Assembly (NCBI GenBank): GCA_000711775.1 | Contig: ARYC01019785.1 | Location: 1-64,000, forward strand | Source of the DNA: Oxytricha trifallax | Lineage: Eukaryota > Ciliophora > Spirotrichea > Sporadotrichida > Oxytrichidae | Reading direction: 5' to 3' | Length of the DNA: 64,000 nt | In this document: positions 35,801-48,060 of the stretch, one piece after another | Position numbering within the stretch: the stretch's first letter is position 1 | Layout of the letters: each line of letters begins with the position of its first letter | Program-made: the position numbers and the translations under genes | Notes under the pieces: model-generated | What the model saw: only the letters and a program-made list of their open reading frames with translations | Told to the model about the DNA's origin: nothing | The model's database searches: none

Positions 35801-36803
35801 CTTTTTACTTCAGTGATCATAATGCTCAGCTGCTTCTCTTGCTAAGCATATTCATCTCCTAGCTCACTAATGTAGAAATAATACAATATTATTTGAAGTA
35901 AGCGTGTTCGTAGTTCTTATATATCTCATCTTCTAGTTCTCTCATATGTTTTCTAGCAGATGGATCTAACTATTGTTTTTGAAGTTTCTCAATACTCTTC
36001 CTCATAATTACAAAATCTCTTTCAACTTGTTACAACCCCGGATTGCTCGTACTTTCTTTATCCTAGTAAACACTGTTCGAAGATAATCTTGGGGAGGCTC
36101 TTTGAGAATGGACATTTGTTTTGAAAATCCTTTTGTTTTACTTTAATTCTTATCCATTATTTGAATGTTCCTATATCTAGCTTGTTTAGATATTAATCTG
36201 AGTGTATGTTGGTGACCCAAGATTTTAGCTGAATTACTGTTAAGAAAGCTAACCTGCATCTTTAGCAGTTTAAATTTAATTTCCTTCTCTTGTGTGTTTC
36301 TTAGTACCATTCAAAATTTCTAATAGGCTCTTGTTCTTGTAATCTTTCCATTTGTCCAAATCAGCTTCATCTTAGTTTTATGTAAAATTGAATCTTATTT
36401 GACTTATCATTCTAGAATTTAAACCACTTCTAGAATCTTAATTATTATCGACCAAATCATATCGCATTACGTTTTAATTATCATTATCAATTTGATTAAA
36501 ATTCAATCGTTTATTACTTTTTGTGACAATTTAGCTCAGCATTTTCTTGTGATATTAAAGCATGGTCTTTTTATTCTACGAAGTCAGAGCCGGGTTGTCA
36601 TCGATGCCTAGATTTTTCAGTTTTCTTATATTTGCCAATTTCAAATCATTTTGCTTATTTAAGTGCTCTAACTTTGAAGGACTCATGGAAGCAGATACCA
36701 TAGATCTGTTTTTAAAAGGATCACAAGCTTAATTTGCTGCTGTATCGTTTCTTTAAGAAAAAATAGGTCTGTGATCAACTAGCTTCTTACCTTTACTCCA
36801 CAT
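32760..36803 (-). CDS. large coiled-coil protein with EF-hand-like segment
   Basis: Minus strand, ATG 36803-36801 (MWSKGKKLVDHRPIFSQRND). The first ~350 codons are basic, Gln/Asn/Ser-rich. A 26-bp mini-IES (pointer TAC) then leads into coiled coil (EYAQQEKQLSIMITEVKRKT, LEEYKNHLNVVSKFKCFSSL). A ~250-bp AT-rich gap at 35110-35390 is probably an IES. A second half follows: EKLREFFLEAFNMFKMLM, a hydrophobic helix around IISIINMFAFALDNLF, more coiled coil (KQEAENEMESMFQQITLLKK), and near the C-terminus an EF-hand-like LADQDNQRQGFISYKEFENV. Several further frame changes remain (about 34660, 34190, 33560). The 3' end is not fixed because the last frame has no TGA before the convergent gene. Function unknown. 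Confidence 0.55.
35110..35390. other. AT-rich insert inside minus gene, probable IES
   Basis: Non-coding, AT-rich, with coding blocks of the same minus gene on both sides. Pointer not identified. Confidence 0.45.
35872..35900. other. mini-IES, pointer TAC (minus strand), 26 bp
   Basis: GTA on the plus strand at 35872-35874 and 35898-35900; TAC is a full Tyr codon on both sides of the coding strand. Excision gives YKNYEHAYISELGDEYAQQE, avoiding a TGA. Same 26-bp size as the ACT mini-IES at 21210. Confidence 0.7.
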
Positions 36804-36934
36804 AGAACTAAAATTTAACTATTTTTATTGGCTTTCATTCGATTAATCTACTAAGTCTTTTTAGTTTAAATTTTGGAGTCTTTATTACTAATTTGGTGAA
36901 ATTAAAAACCCCAGATCGTTGTTTTTTGAATTTT

Positions 36935-37357
36935 AATATTGTAGAATTACATTCGAAATTGGAAAATTATATTTAAATTTATTTATTATAAATCAAAATT
37001 TTGGAAGTTAAAGTTGGCCAATTTAAACGATCTTGGGCTCATTCGATAAAGAATTTAAAATTAGCTGGACTTTATTATTGGCGGTACTATTTTATCGCAT
37101 CCCTAATGCAAGATAACTCGACTTTAATTAAACGCATCTAAATTCATTATATTATACTCTCACATTAAACTCAAGTTATCTCACTCCAGTGATGCGATAA
37201 AATAGTACCGCCAATAGTAAAGTCCAGCTAATTTTGAATTTTCTATCAAGCGAGCCCAAGATAGTTTAAATTGGCCAACTTTAACTTCCAATATTTTGAT
37301 TTATAATAAATTAATTTAAATATAATTTTCCAATTTCGAATGTATTCCTACAATATT
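36935..37357. mobile_element. palindromic (foldback/MITE-like) element, ~423 bp
   Basis: Two ~190-bp arms are inverted copies: AATATTGTAG..TACATTCGAAATTGG on the left matches CCAATTTCGAATGTA..CTACAATATT on the right, and GGCGGTACTATTTTATCGCAT near 37081 matches ATGCGATAAAATAGTACCGCC near 37190. The centre is near 37146. No coding sequence and no clear target-site duplication. It lies in the divergent gap between the gene starting at 36803 and the LRR gene. Confidence 0.8.
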
Positions 37358-37929
37358 GAGGGGTCTAACTCATGAATCTCTGGCGTTCTTAATGCTTCTA
37401 AATCAATTAATTTATATGCAAAAATTAATTACTTGTAGATTAGTTGCTTCAACAAGCTTCAATTGAATCATATTTTAATCTTTCATAATTTTATTTATAA
37501 TAATAATTCTATATTTTCAATAACTCCAAATTAAATTTAATTTCTTAATACATTATGATTGAAATTTTATTAACAATTAAAAATAAAATTACACAAATAA
37601 AATACATATTATAATAATAAAAATAAGAAAACATGAAAAAGTCAATAGATTATTCATAAAATTATTAGTCATACCTTTAACAGAATTAAGATTCGAATTA
37701 GAAATATTTTGAATAAAAGCGTAGTATTTCTAAACTAGTTGAAAATAAATAGAAAAATATTTAGGAATACATTTAAATTTATGATATGTACTACCTTCTC
37801 TTTTTATATTTATACAATTAATTTTCTACCCTAAAAATCTCTTAAAGTATTCAATTTTCAGTAGCCAGACACCTTAGAAGTTATCAACTTTTATATAATA
37901 AATTTATTTATATTATACGAGAGAAAGAG
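37358..37929. other. AT-rich spacer
   Basis: No gene seen. AT-rich sequence between the palindromic element and the first LRR-gene coding segment. Confidence 0.5.
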
Positions 37930-40900
37930 TTACAATTAACAGTATCAATTACTAATTGAACCTTTTGTTAAAAACCCTGATGAAAATTAATAAAACAGTA
38001 ATAATCAATCTTTATTCACAGCTTAGAAATCTAGATTTAAGTTACCAAAATACATGCCATATCAATTAGCGATTGATAATTAAACTGAGTCCATTTATGA
38101 AACTTAAATAAACCAAAATAATAGTCAAGAATAAATGTTAGATTAATGTAATTTACAATACAGAATAGTTAAAAGTAAATAAAGACTGTTTAAAAGTTAA
38201 AACAATCGATAGAATCATAGTAGTGTTATCATTATAACAAAAATCTTTAATTTTAATTAATCTTTATAATTTATTAATATTGTAATCAGGATTAAAGCAT
38301 AAATTTATTGAATAGTTAGAGAGGAAAATACGATCAAGTTATGTAAGGTAGTTTTTATTTTGATTAGAAGAAAATCTCAAATTTACTAAATAATGTAGAA
38401 AATAAATAAAGGATTTCAACTACTTTTGAAAACATAAATTTGAATACAAAATAATTTGCAACCTAAAAGCAAAGTTTAAATAACTCCCCCTTAAATGAAA
38501 AGATTAATGAGAACTCTTTCGGTGTTGATAAAATTAACAGCCTTAGTGTTTTAAATTCTAAGCATATTAAATTAAATAATAGATAAATTGATAGTCCAAT
38601 AGGATTTGAAGGAAAATCATAAAAATTAACGAATTCAAATTTTTGTATAAAAAGTACAAGTTAGATTGGTAAATGAGACCGCTAATCATTTTTAAATTTG
38701 AACAATAATTCTTAAGCAGTTTTGTAAGCTGATAGAGATTCTAAGGAAATTCTTTTGCCTATTTTAACGAAGATGCGATTCCTCAATACAAAAGTCACAG
38801 AAGATATTTATGATCATAAAGTATTTATAAATTTTACTAATAATTTATATTAAATTTTAAGACAAAAAGCGAAGAGATAACGGCGATTTCCAAGTTATAA
38901 TTGAAGGTGCAGATATGTTCAATTAAGACTAGAGTGGTTTTCAACAAGGTGTTTAATAAATGCATAATTCTGATAGTTTAAGCATAATTGATAATCCCAA
39001 TATTTTAATGCAAAAAGTCAATGAAATGAGTAACCAAATAAATTTTAGATTGAATAAGTAAAAGGATTCTGAGATTAAAAGAATCGAACAATAAAATTAT
39101 AAAATGTTGTAGTAGAGTCTAAATAATAACATAATTCAGGTTACTAATGATAGAAGAAGTTATCTTAAAAAATTCGAATAAAAGCGAAAATCTTTGAATT
39201 ATATGAATAATGGGTCCAAACCAGTGAGTAGAAGTCCATCAAAAATTTATCATAAAAACTCTGACGTTAATAGTTCACAAAGAATCTAGAGTCAAGATTA
39301 ACTAAAGCAAAATAGAAATGATATATCTGTATTTTTTGAAGACAAAATTTAGCATTTTAAAGACGAGGCCTCCACTCTTGATATAAATTGAAATCTATTT
39401 ATTATTTAACTTTAATAATTATAAAGGCAGAGGTTCCATTAAGTCAAATGAAGTAAGAGATCAAGACTAATCACATTATCAAACTTTGTTCATATTTTAT
39501 TACATTTCGACTTAAACGATAAATTGAAGCAATACTTTAACTAAGATTTAAACTAACAATAATATTCAGGATCCTAGTCTTTAATTGCAAATTAGAATAA
39601 GTTAATCTAAAGTTAGCAAGTTTTATCTCCTTCGTTTGTCACAAGAAAACGCTCAAGTGGAGTGGTCATTGGGAAATAATAGTCGAATTATAAATTGGAC
39701 AAACTAAATGGTATTCTTCATTAAAGCACTGCTAATAAATAGTTTGTAGTAAGAGACATGGGGAAACAAGTACTTAATGATTTGCTGCAAGATTAACTTA
39801 AGAAAGCATCTCCAAAACATCATAGCACAAATGTTAGTAAATCTAGAGTATATGATAATTGTTTTATTATAAATTTAAGAGAATAATAGAAATCTTTCAT
39901 CAAGGATAGCTACAAAAATATTTGATGATATTCATTATTTAAATAAAGTTCCTTCTAAGTATCCCAGTTAATTGTATTCATAAGATGGAAGTAAATAATC
40001 AAAAAGAAACAGGCCTGAAGCTCAGAGCAGACAATCAAACATTTACTCTTCTCAAAATTAAAGTAGAATTATGAGTCCTAAATCTGCATTTTCAACAGAA
40101 AAGTTGTTTGGAGATACAGACAAGAAAGTGAAATTTTACAATTAAGCAAAGGAATATCAAAACATGGAGAGAAAAGGCTTGCATCTCACATCTAAGAGTA
40201 TAAATATGGATTTACTGAAAAATTTGCAATTGTAAAATGTGATTCCCATACCAATTTTAGTAAGACTCGATAAATAAGTAAGTTTGCTTAAAGTTTAACT
40301 AGTTATAGGTTCTCAATTTAATCGGATATCAAATGAATGAAGGACTTGCCATATCTCTAGGCAAGACTCTCTAATAAATTGCAACTAGAGATCCCAAAAA
40401 ACATGTTAAGGAGGCTTACTTTGATGGAAATGGATTGAAAGATTCAAGTTTTGGGGTTATACTTAAAGGTTTAAATGATCATTAAAATTTTAGAAAGCTT
40501 CAATGTTCTAACAATGAAGTTGGAGCACTTTCTCTAGAATCTATAGGTAATATACTCTAAAAGAAAAAACCATTGTAAGTAAGCTTCTACATTTAACTCT
40601 TTGATAGTGAACTGTAGAAATTAGAGTTTCATAATGTGAAAGCTTAAGGATACATAATAGAATCTATTTTCTTTCAAATACAAAGTTAAATTTTATAAAA
40701 TATACTTTTTTATACAGCAGATGAATCTATTATAGGAGCTAAAGTTCTCAAGTATAAATCTTGGTGACTCTAAAATTTTGACAAGCATTTCCATTATTAT
40801 CAAAAAGAGTGAAAATTTAAAAGATCTCGAACTTTCATGGGCGTCTCTTTTGCCTCCTTGTAATAATCCTTTTTATTTTACCGTAAATATTTATAAATAG

Positions 40901-41300
40901 AATTGGAATAAATTGGTAAGGATCTTGAGAGTAACAGAAGGCTGCAGTCGTTAAATATATCTTGGAACACACTTGATGAAAATAGTTAACATTCTCTAAA
41001 ATTTCTTGAAAGTTTATCAATTTTTATTCGTCAGAATAAAAACCTTATCCATTTAGATCTATCAGGCATGAGTCTTAAGAAAAACATAGAAAAGCTTTAT
41101 AATTGTCTAAAGTAGAGTAAATCACTGCTAGCTATTCATTTGAGCAACAATGACATTCCAATGTACTAAATGGATAAGTTATTTTAAGAACTTGATGTTA
41201 TTTCTACTAAGAAGCATTTGTTAGATCATGATTTTTTAGTAAATCATTAGCACTAGAGTGATTTTAACATTTAGAGCAATATTATTAGGGAAATAAAAGT
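37930..41300 (+). CDS. leucine-rich-repeat protein with long disordered N-terminus, IES-split
   Basis: Coding blocks in order. 37940-38250: NSNNQSLFTAQKSRFKLPKY. 38440-38810: Asn/Ser-rich. 38870-39390: GDFQVIIEGADMFNQDQSGF..; TGA at its end is probably inside an IES. 39600-40250: Ser/Gln-rich with KASPKHHSTNVSKS. From 40330 a leucine-rich-repeat region: MNEGLAISLGKTLQQIATRD, KEAYFDGNGLKDSSFGVILK, SENLKDLELSWASLLPP, LQSLNISWNTLDENS, NLIHLDLSGMSLKKNIEKLY and SLLAIHLSNNDIPMYQ. The repeats have the LxxLxLSxNxL pattern of protein-interaction LRRs. Frame changes and AT-rich gaps (for example 38260-38430) show several IESs. No in-frame ATG is certain, so the start is approximate. It may continue into the next feature. 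Confidence 0.6.
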
Positions 41301-41519
41301 GATTTAGTCAATTATATCATTTTTTAAGATTTATACTTTATTTTTGATTATAAAATTGTATCTTTTGACTAATTATTATCTAAACAAAAAGGGACATTTT
41401 TAAAGAAAATTAATTTAAATTCAGTTTTGTATTCTCATAAAATTGTTAAAAAAATATAAAATTGAAAGGTAAAAATTTTAGGCTAATTATGTCAACCTGA
41501 AAACTTTTGACTTTTTATA

Positions 41520-43707
41520 ATTGATTTAATTACCCAAGTCAACTGAATTATTTGAATGAAATCATTGAGTCAGATAAGGAATTAGATGACTATAATGAAG
41601 ATGCTTTATTAAATCTGTAGGAAGTTCGAGTTATAAATAATCACATTCTAAACAAAATAAGTTAATAAAAGTAGCTTTCTTCTAATACTAAAAAAAACAG
41701 TCATTTGCTAACTTCACATATGGAAAGACCTCTAACTCTCACTAGGATAATTGACCACTAAGAGTTAATCTGGAACTAAAGTTTGCATTTAGGCTATAAA
41801 TCATAGTTAGATCAACATGAGCCAAGCCTACATTCGTTAAAATATTCCTAAAATTGGAAGCTAGCCAGTCACTAGCTAGAAAACTGCTGGATTTGCTAGA
41901 AATACAAGTATGTTGTCATTTTCTACAAGCAAAGTTAAGCAGTAAACTAATTCAAAATTATCAGTAAAGAGAAATTAAAGAGGGTTGAGGATAGAAATTA
42001 ATAGCTTTTAGGAAACTTACAAATGAAAATTCATGTAGATTAAAAACCAATTATAGCAGGTAATTTCAATGAGTGGCATTTCAATTAAATGATCAGAGTG
42101 CATGAATTTGCAATGCTTTTAGATCCTAAACTTAGGCCTACGCTTTAAGGTCTTGAAGATCCATTTAAAGTAATGAGCTAGCTTTTGTTAGATGAGTCTA
42201 TTTTAAGCGAGTATAAATCTAGATGGAGATCAATTATGAAGTCAAATCTTAAATACGAAAAACACACGGTTTTTGTCAATTTCCCTTAATAAAATGATGT
42301 TGAATATGATGATTAAATTGGACAAGACTTATTCGTGTTTGCTGGATTTATGAAACCAGGAAAGTAAACTCTAGTTATTAAGGATTTTGAGCTAAACTGT
42401 AATTTTACAAAGACTTTTGCTGTTGATCTTAGAGAACATGAAATTTAGATAAGTAATATTTATAATCCTAATTTTAACATTATTTAAAGGTTAATTGACT
42501 AACAATAAAAAGAAGGTGGCTAATTGTAGAGTATTCAAGAAAGAATTAAGTGTGTTTAAAGACTGGAAAGAAGATAATGTCTAAACTCTTTAGAAAATGT
42601 TTGATCTTGATATTTAATGTTGGAAAGTTCCTAGATTCGTAAAGCAATAAGATGATGTAACCCATTTAATTATTATAAACTGTTATATTAGATTAACTCC
42701 TGCATTCATTTCTTGAAAGAACACTACTTTACTATAAAGAAGCTATTTACTTACTATGCAGCAAGTTCTTCTTATCCCACTATATCGATGATTGATTTCT
42801 CTACTCTTTGCAACTAAATGCAGATCTTAGATAAAGCTATTACTCTATCCACCCTTGACAGGCTCTTTATAGCAACTAATGTTGAACTCGTTGAAATGGA
42901 CGAAAATCCAGATAAAGAGCTGTGTAGGTTTGAAATGCTGGAAATATTAGTTAGGATCGCTGGAGCTAAGTACAAAGAAACTGGAATTACTAAAACATAC
43001 AGTGAAGCACTCTAAATGCTACTAGAGAATCATGTATTGCCGCATTGCTAAGGACTTAAGTGGTAGGAATTTAGAGATGAAGAGCTGTGGTGTTTGGAAG
43101 TTAATGATACTCTTAAAATTAAAATGGATAAATAACAAAAAACTATTAAATATGCTATATTTCATTAGATTATTAAGTAATTTCTTTATTTAAAAACTCT
43201 AGAAGCGAATATTGAAGGCCTAAAAAAAGTAACATATAATTTTATAATTCCTTTCTCTAGCTATTCAACTAAACTTTAGATTGCTATGATATAAGCTATT
43301 TATACTATATTTAATATGTTTATTTTGGAAAAGTGAGCAGAGGGTTTATAAATCTGAAAGAAGCAATTTCAATGATAAAGTTAGCTAATTTAGAAATTAC
43401 TGACAAAGATATTACTTTCTGTTATGCTATGAGTAAAATGTCTGTTCAAAATGAATCTAATTAATCAAGTAAGTTTTCTTAATGTAAATAACTGCAAATA
43501 TTTGTAGAGTAATACCAAAAAATGGTATTTGTAGAGATGCTGGAATTTCTTGTGAGAATAGCCTTGAATATATATAGGAATGAAAGTGAAATTACTATCG
43601 ATTAAAAACTGAATAAAATTATGGATTCACTTTTTAGTGTAGTAGGAGTATTGAGGAAACCTCCTAATATAATTTAAAGTAGTGATTTTGATAGTGATTA
43701 AGATTGA
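41520..43707 (+). CDS. uncharacterised protein, possibly 3' part of the LRR gene
   Basis: No ATG opens this frame (it follows a TGA at about 41522), so an upstream segment must exist; the LRR gene 220 bp upstream in the same orientation is the obvious candidate. Blocks are LNEIIESDKELDDYNEDALL, NEWHFNQMIRVHEFAMLLDP followed by KLRPTLQGLEDPFKVMSQLL, FVFAGFMKPGKQTLVIKD, and a helical C-terminal part with two related motifs, CRFEMLEILVRIAGAKYKET and KMVFVEMLEFLVRIALNIYR, ending at TGA 43705-43707. The repeated 'FxEMLExLVRIA' helix is a shared duplicated unit. Short frame slips near 42555 and 42705 (TTC 5-bp repeat) and one intron-like GTAAC..CTAG at 43230 interrupt it. No family named. Confidence 0.6.
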
Positions 43708-43819
43708 AAAATATATTACAAACAAAACTGATTTATAATCTTTCTTTTAATTTTACAAATTTTTTCAGTAAATTCCAGCATTAAGAATTTATTTTAGATA
43801 CTTTCAAGTAACTATATTA

Positions 43820-46130
43820 TCAAATTAAGTTTAATGATTGCCTTATTTTATATTCCTTCTCTTTATTAAGTTTTATCTGCGAATGATATGCATCCTTAGC
43901 CCTCTTTTCCATACTGTCCCTTATCATCCTAACTTACTATTCTTTCTCTCTCTACTTATCAATAATCTACCGCTTTATTACATTTCTCTGCTTCTCTTGA
44001 ATTCGCTTTAGCTCAGCAATCTCCTCTAAACGAAGTTTTTCTAGTTCTTTCTTATAAATCACTTATTTTTCACGTTGTTTTTCCTGTTCTTCTTTTCGTT
44101 CAGTGGCCTTCTTTAAGCGTTCCTCTAATGACTAAAAGAGGGAGAGGTCGAAGTTTTAGTCTGATGAGTCTCTCTTCATTGATTTATTCAGAACTGAGTA
44201 TTTATTCTTTGAGCCTTGATTGAAGGAGGAGTCTTAGTTTTGCTGCATAGTGTACATTGAATTGTTAACATTATTCTAAGATTTAAATTAATGATGTTCA
44301 TTTTATAGTAAATTAATCAGAATACATATTAAAAATAGGAAATATTTCGTTTTTGAAGCTTGTATAAATGGTGTTTAATTACTTTTTAAAGATTGAAATC
44401 TCTACTATCTACTCTGATATATTTATTCCCTATTTTAAGCATTTTTAAGGTACATTTCAGCGATTTGTCTCTCTTTTTCCTATTAGAACTCTTAAGCTAT
44501 GATTTTCTTTTCACTTAGCAGTTGATTCTTGTATTTTAGATAGTCGCTTTTTTACTTTATATTTTCAAACATTTTTTACTGAGAACGCTAATGTCTGTGA
44601 TTAATGCTTTCTAACAGCATCTGATTTGATTCAAATTCCATGTTATTCTTTAATTACAGCTCATTTAAAACTTTAATAATTATAGATCATATCAAATACA
44701 TATATAATTTTTATAAATAATCATACTATTTCTATTCTCTTTATCTGATTTCTTCATCATATCTCTCTTTTTCTTACTTTCTTTGCTCTTTTTCGAAATA
44801 GTGAGCTTACATCTTGCGATCCTTAAGTCTCTATAAATCTAATAAGAATTCTGATGACTGTTTTTATTCTATGGTAATATTACTTAAACAACTATACAAT
44901 AGAAACATCATTAAATACTTAAAGTTTACACTTTATAAAACCAAGTTAACTTCTACAAAAAATGAATTTTTTTACATTTTAATTCAATATTGATTTGAAT
45001 TCTTTAATATTTTTTTATTTTAACGCATCTAATTTAGCGTAAATGTTTTTCTTGGCTTTTGCTTGAACATCTTCTATCAATATCTGATTTCTTTGTATTT
45101 CAGAAGATTCAAACTTTTTATTTAATTTCTCCATGATTTATTTTCGCCTAAGTTCGTCTTGCTTGGCTTTCTCTATTTTCAGGTCTATAAAATAATAAAT
45201 TGAGTTTATAAGAGAGAAGATTTTCTTTTCTGATTTCTTGGAGTTTAATTGATTCGAAGAAGTGGGACTAAACATTAAAAACTTGAATTATCATATATCA
45301 ATAATTTTAAGTACAGTTTTAAGCTAGTCTTTGGATTGATTTTAAGTGAGTGAATTATACTCATGGTGACCCTGCGTTTAATGACTACTTAACAGCCCAT
45401 ATTTCTCATTTCTACCATTGTTATTAACTTGAATGCTTTGATATGGATTTATCATGTGCTAAGTTTTATTGACAGAATCAAATTAAGCAAGTTTTTGAGA
45501 TCTAATTTCCCTACCTTACTCTAAACTCTCAGGTTTATGCACAGTTTAATTTCTGTAACGATTCACACTGGTTTAATGCATTTGAGAAGCGTTTATGTAG
45601 ATGTCCAGTTTATTAGGGGATTTACTTGAGGGTTGAATTTATGGGAGATCTGTTAAAAACGAAGAATCGTTTTTAACAAGGATTTTGCTCTGCCTTAGTT
45701 CCTTCTTTTATTATTATTTTTCTATAAAAAAAATGAAACGAATTAGTAAAGATTATTAAGCATACTTATTCTTGATCTTTCTTGATCTACAGCATCTAGT
45801 CTTTATTTAATTTTCTTTTTGTAACGATCATACCTCAATAAAATTATCTCTTCGTCTTCTTGATCATCGAATTCACTCTGAAACTCTTAATATGGTCTTT
45901 ATAAATTAGTTATAACTTTTTATGATTAAATTAATTACTTACTTTATTTGCAGATCTTAAACACCAAATCCCATATTTTTCATAGATAACTGAGTCGTTG
46001 GGCTATTCAAATTTCTCTTTTCCTTGTTTTTATTTTTGGATTTATTAGCTTAATTTTAAGGATTTTATAGATTAATTTGCTGTAGTCCTTATTGAGAAGG
46101 GCTTAACTTTCCAAGATCAAAGCTACTCAT
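43820..46130 (-). CDS. coiled-coil protein with basic C-terminal coil
   Basis: Minus strand, ATG 46130-46128 (MSSFDLGKLSPSQQGLQQIN), TGA 43822-43820. After a Gln/Asn/Lys-rich start come DDQEDEEIILLRYDRYKKKI, a disordered middle (DLPQIQPSSKSPNKLDIYIN; NPYQSIQVNNNGRNEKYGLL), KIEKAKQDELRRKQIMEKLN, and a strongly charged terminal coil (RLKKATERKEEQEKQREKQV; ELEKLRLEEIAELKRIQEKQ). AT-rich gaps between blocks (about 44300-45010, 45210-45240, 45720-45770) are IESs or introns not resolved here. Such Lys/Glu-rich coils are common in ciliate cortical and ciliary proteins. The 5' end faces the membrane-protein gene across 170 bp. Confidence 0.55.
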
Positions 46131-46268
46131 TTTGTTTCCCTAGTAAAAATATCTCAATAATAAAATATAATAAATTTTACATCAATTTTATAAGATTATC
46201 ATGAAATGTGAGATCAACATTATTGATTTATAAATCTGTTTATGTTATAACTTAAATTATTTCGATAG

Positions 46269-46287
46269 TATATATATATATATATAA
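46269..46287. repeat. (TA)n dinucleotide run upstream of membrane-protein gene
   Basis: An uninterrupted TA run (46269-46287) lies 13 bp upstream of ATG 46300. It could include a TATA-like element for the plus gene or simply be a microsatellite. Confidence 0.5.
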
Positions 46288-46299
46288 ATTACTGTGAAA

Positions 46300-47960
46300 A
46301 TGTCGAAAAGATCTGAATCAGTTCGCTCGTTAAAATTCATGTTGCTATAAACTTTAATAGCTATGGGGTTTGTGCTGTTTATAGCTTTTGCATATGTGGA
46401 CTCATTATGGTCTCAGAAGTATCTCAAGAAAGTTTAAGATCATTGGTCAGTAGGGCCAATCACAGATATTTAGTTCATCCAAGCAATCGGACAGAATTCA
46501 AAATTACTTTACATATTGGATAATTTTAATTCATAGTAATAATGTCCAGAGGGTTATGAAATTGCTACAAGCGGGAATTTTGATGGATATTTAGCTGGCT
46601 GTGACTGCACAAACTCTAAAAAGGCTATGTATTCAGGTATTAGAGTTGGATATTGCGACAAGAATGAAACTATGGTTGGTTGCAAAATAGTTGAACGCCA
46701 AGACCCAATTTCATACAACATCTATGATGGTAAAATAATCTGCATTCAAAGGGATCAGGAACTTAACTTTTACAATATTGGGAGACCTTCCTTGAAACAA
46801 GAATTCAACTCAAGCACAAATATCTCCACAACTATAGTATAATGTAAATAAGATTAGTAATTATGTGGATCAGAAGAAAAGAACCATGAGTTCTAAACAT
46901 GCATTTCAAATACTAAGAAGTGCCCAATTACAAACTTAAATTTTACTCTCGTTAATCAAACAAATGAAACTTAGGGTGTTAATGTCCCAGTTTAAGAGGC
47001 AAGTAATCCTCATCTTCCATTAATTGCATTGAAAATGAGTGAATATGGAGCCCCATGCATTGAAGAAACTTAAGAAAACACAACTCCCAATAGAAAAGAG
47101 TATACACTTATCAGAAAATCTACATTTGAAGGCTGTACAAAGTAGATTTAGGATAAATTCAATCAGCCAGGTTTCAGACTTGTTGAAGGTTACTAAGGAT
47201 TAACAGAAAAGAAGATATTCGAAGATAATTAAGAAATCCAAAAAAGTTTGAATAAATTGCCAAAGTACGATATGAATGCCCATTCAAATTACATTTACAA
47301 TTTGTACCAAATGTCTTATCCATTTTGGACTCATTAATGCTACAGCACTGAAGATAATTTCCCAGTAACCCCTAATGACGTCAACACTATCATTTCAAAT
47401 GCTAAGTAAATTAATGATTACGCCATTGCGCTTCTTTCAATTTCATGCGTAATGACTGTATTCTTTTTGGTTAGCGTTTTTACGAACTTCTGTACCAGCA
47501 AAAAGTACATGTCCACTCAAAAGAATAGAAACATCAATTTCTTCAGACAAATTGGCTCCTTCCTTCTGACTTTGATCTTTAAATATTTTACTAAGTATTT
47601 TTTAAATATAGATCTGCCTCGTTCTTATGTTTTAAATGATAACCAACTCTGATAGATCAACAGCATCATACCTCTCTAAAAATTAATGTTCAGATGATGA
47701 ATTGTTAAACAACTCTTTTGTTACTATGAATGACTATCTTGAAAGTTTGAATACAAAACATATTATTACTTTGAGCATTCTTATCACGTTGTTTGCTATT
47801 GATATATTAATGGTATTAGTTAACAAGTGGAGAAGTTAAACTAATATTGCTAAATATGTCAATTTATTAGTAATTAATCTAAGTTTATCAATTAAATAGG
47901 GCTAAGAAAATGAAAAAGATGAGTGAAGCACTTCTTAAGAAGCATAAAATCAATAACTGA
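46300..47960 (+). CDS. multipass membrane protein with Cys-rich extracellular domain
   Basis: ATG 46300 (MSKRSESVRSLKFMLLQTLI). A first transmembrane helix follows (LIAMGFVLFIAFAYVDS). Next is a ~330-residue lumenal/extracellular domain rich in Cys and N-glycosylation sites (CPEGYEIATSGNFDGYLAGC, DCTNSKK, CDKNETMVGCKI, SSTNISTTIVQC). A second helix follows (AIALLSISCVMTVFFLVSVF), then a third hydrophobic segment (INFFRQIGSFLLTLIFKYF). A mini-IES with pointer CTCT is then removed, giving NDNQLSKNQCSDDELLNNS and a last helix (ITLSILITLFAIDILMVLVN). The short basic tail RAKKMKKMSEALLKKHKINN needs one more frame change near 47840-47905. It resembles a ciliate-specific family of large membrane proteins; no transport or receptor motif is recognised. 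Confidence 0.7.
47647..47675. other. mini-IES, pointer CTCT, 25 bp
   Basis: CTCT at 47647-47650 and 47672-47675 in the same codon phase. Excision removes TGA 47650-47652 and joins NDNQL to SKNQCSDDELL, continuing to another transmembrane segment. Confidence 0.7.
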
Positions 47961-48060
47961 TTACATTAATTTATTAAAATTTTAATTGAAAATCAATATT
48001 TAACAACAACATTGCCAGGTTTTAAGAAATTAATTAACATTTTATATTCATTAGATTATT

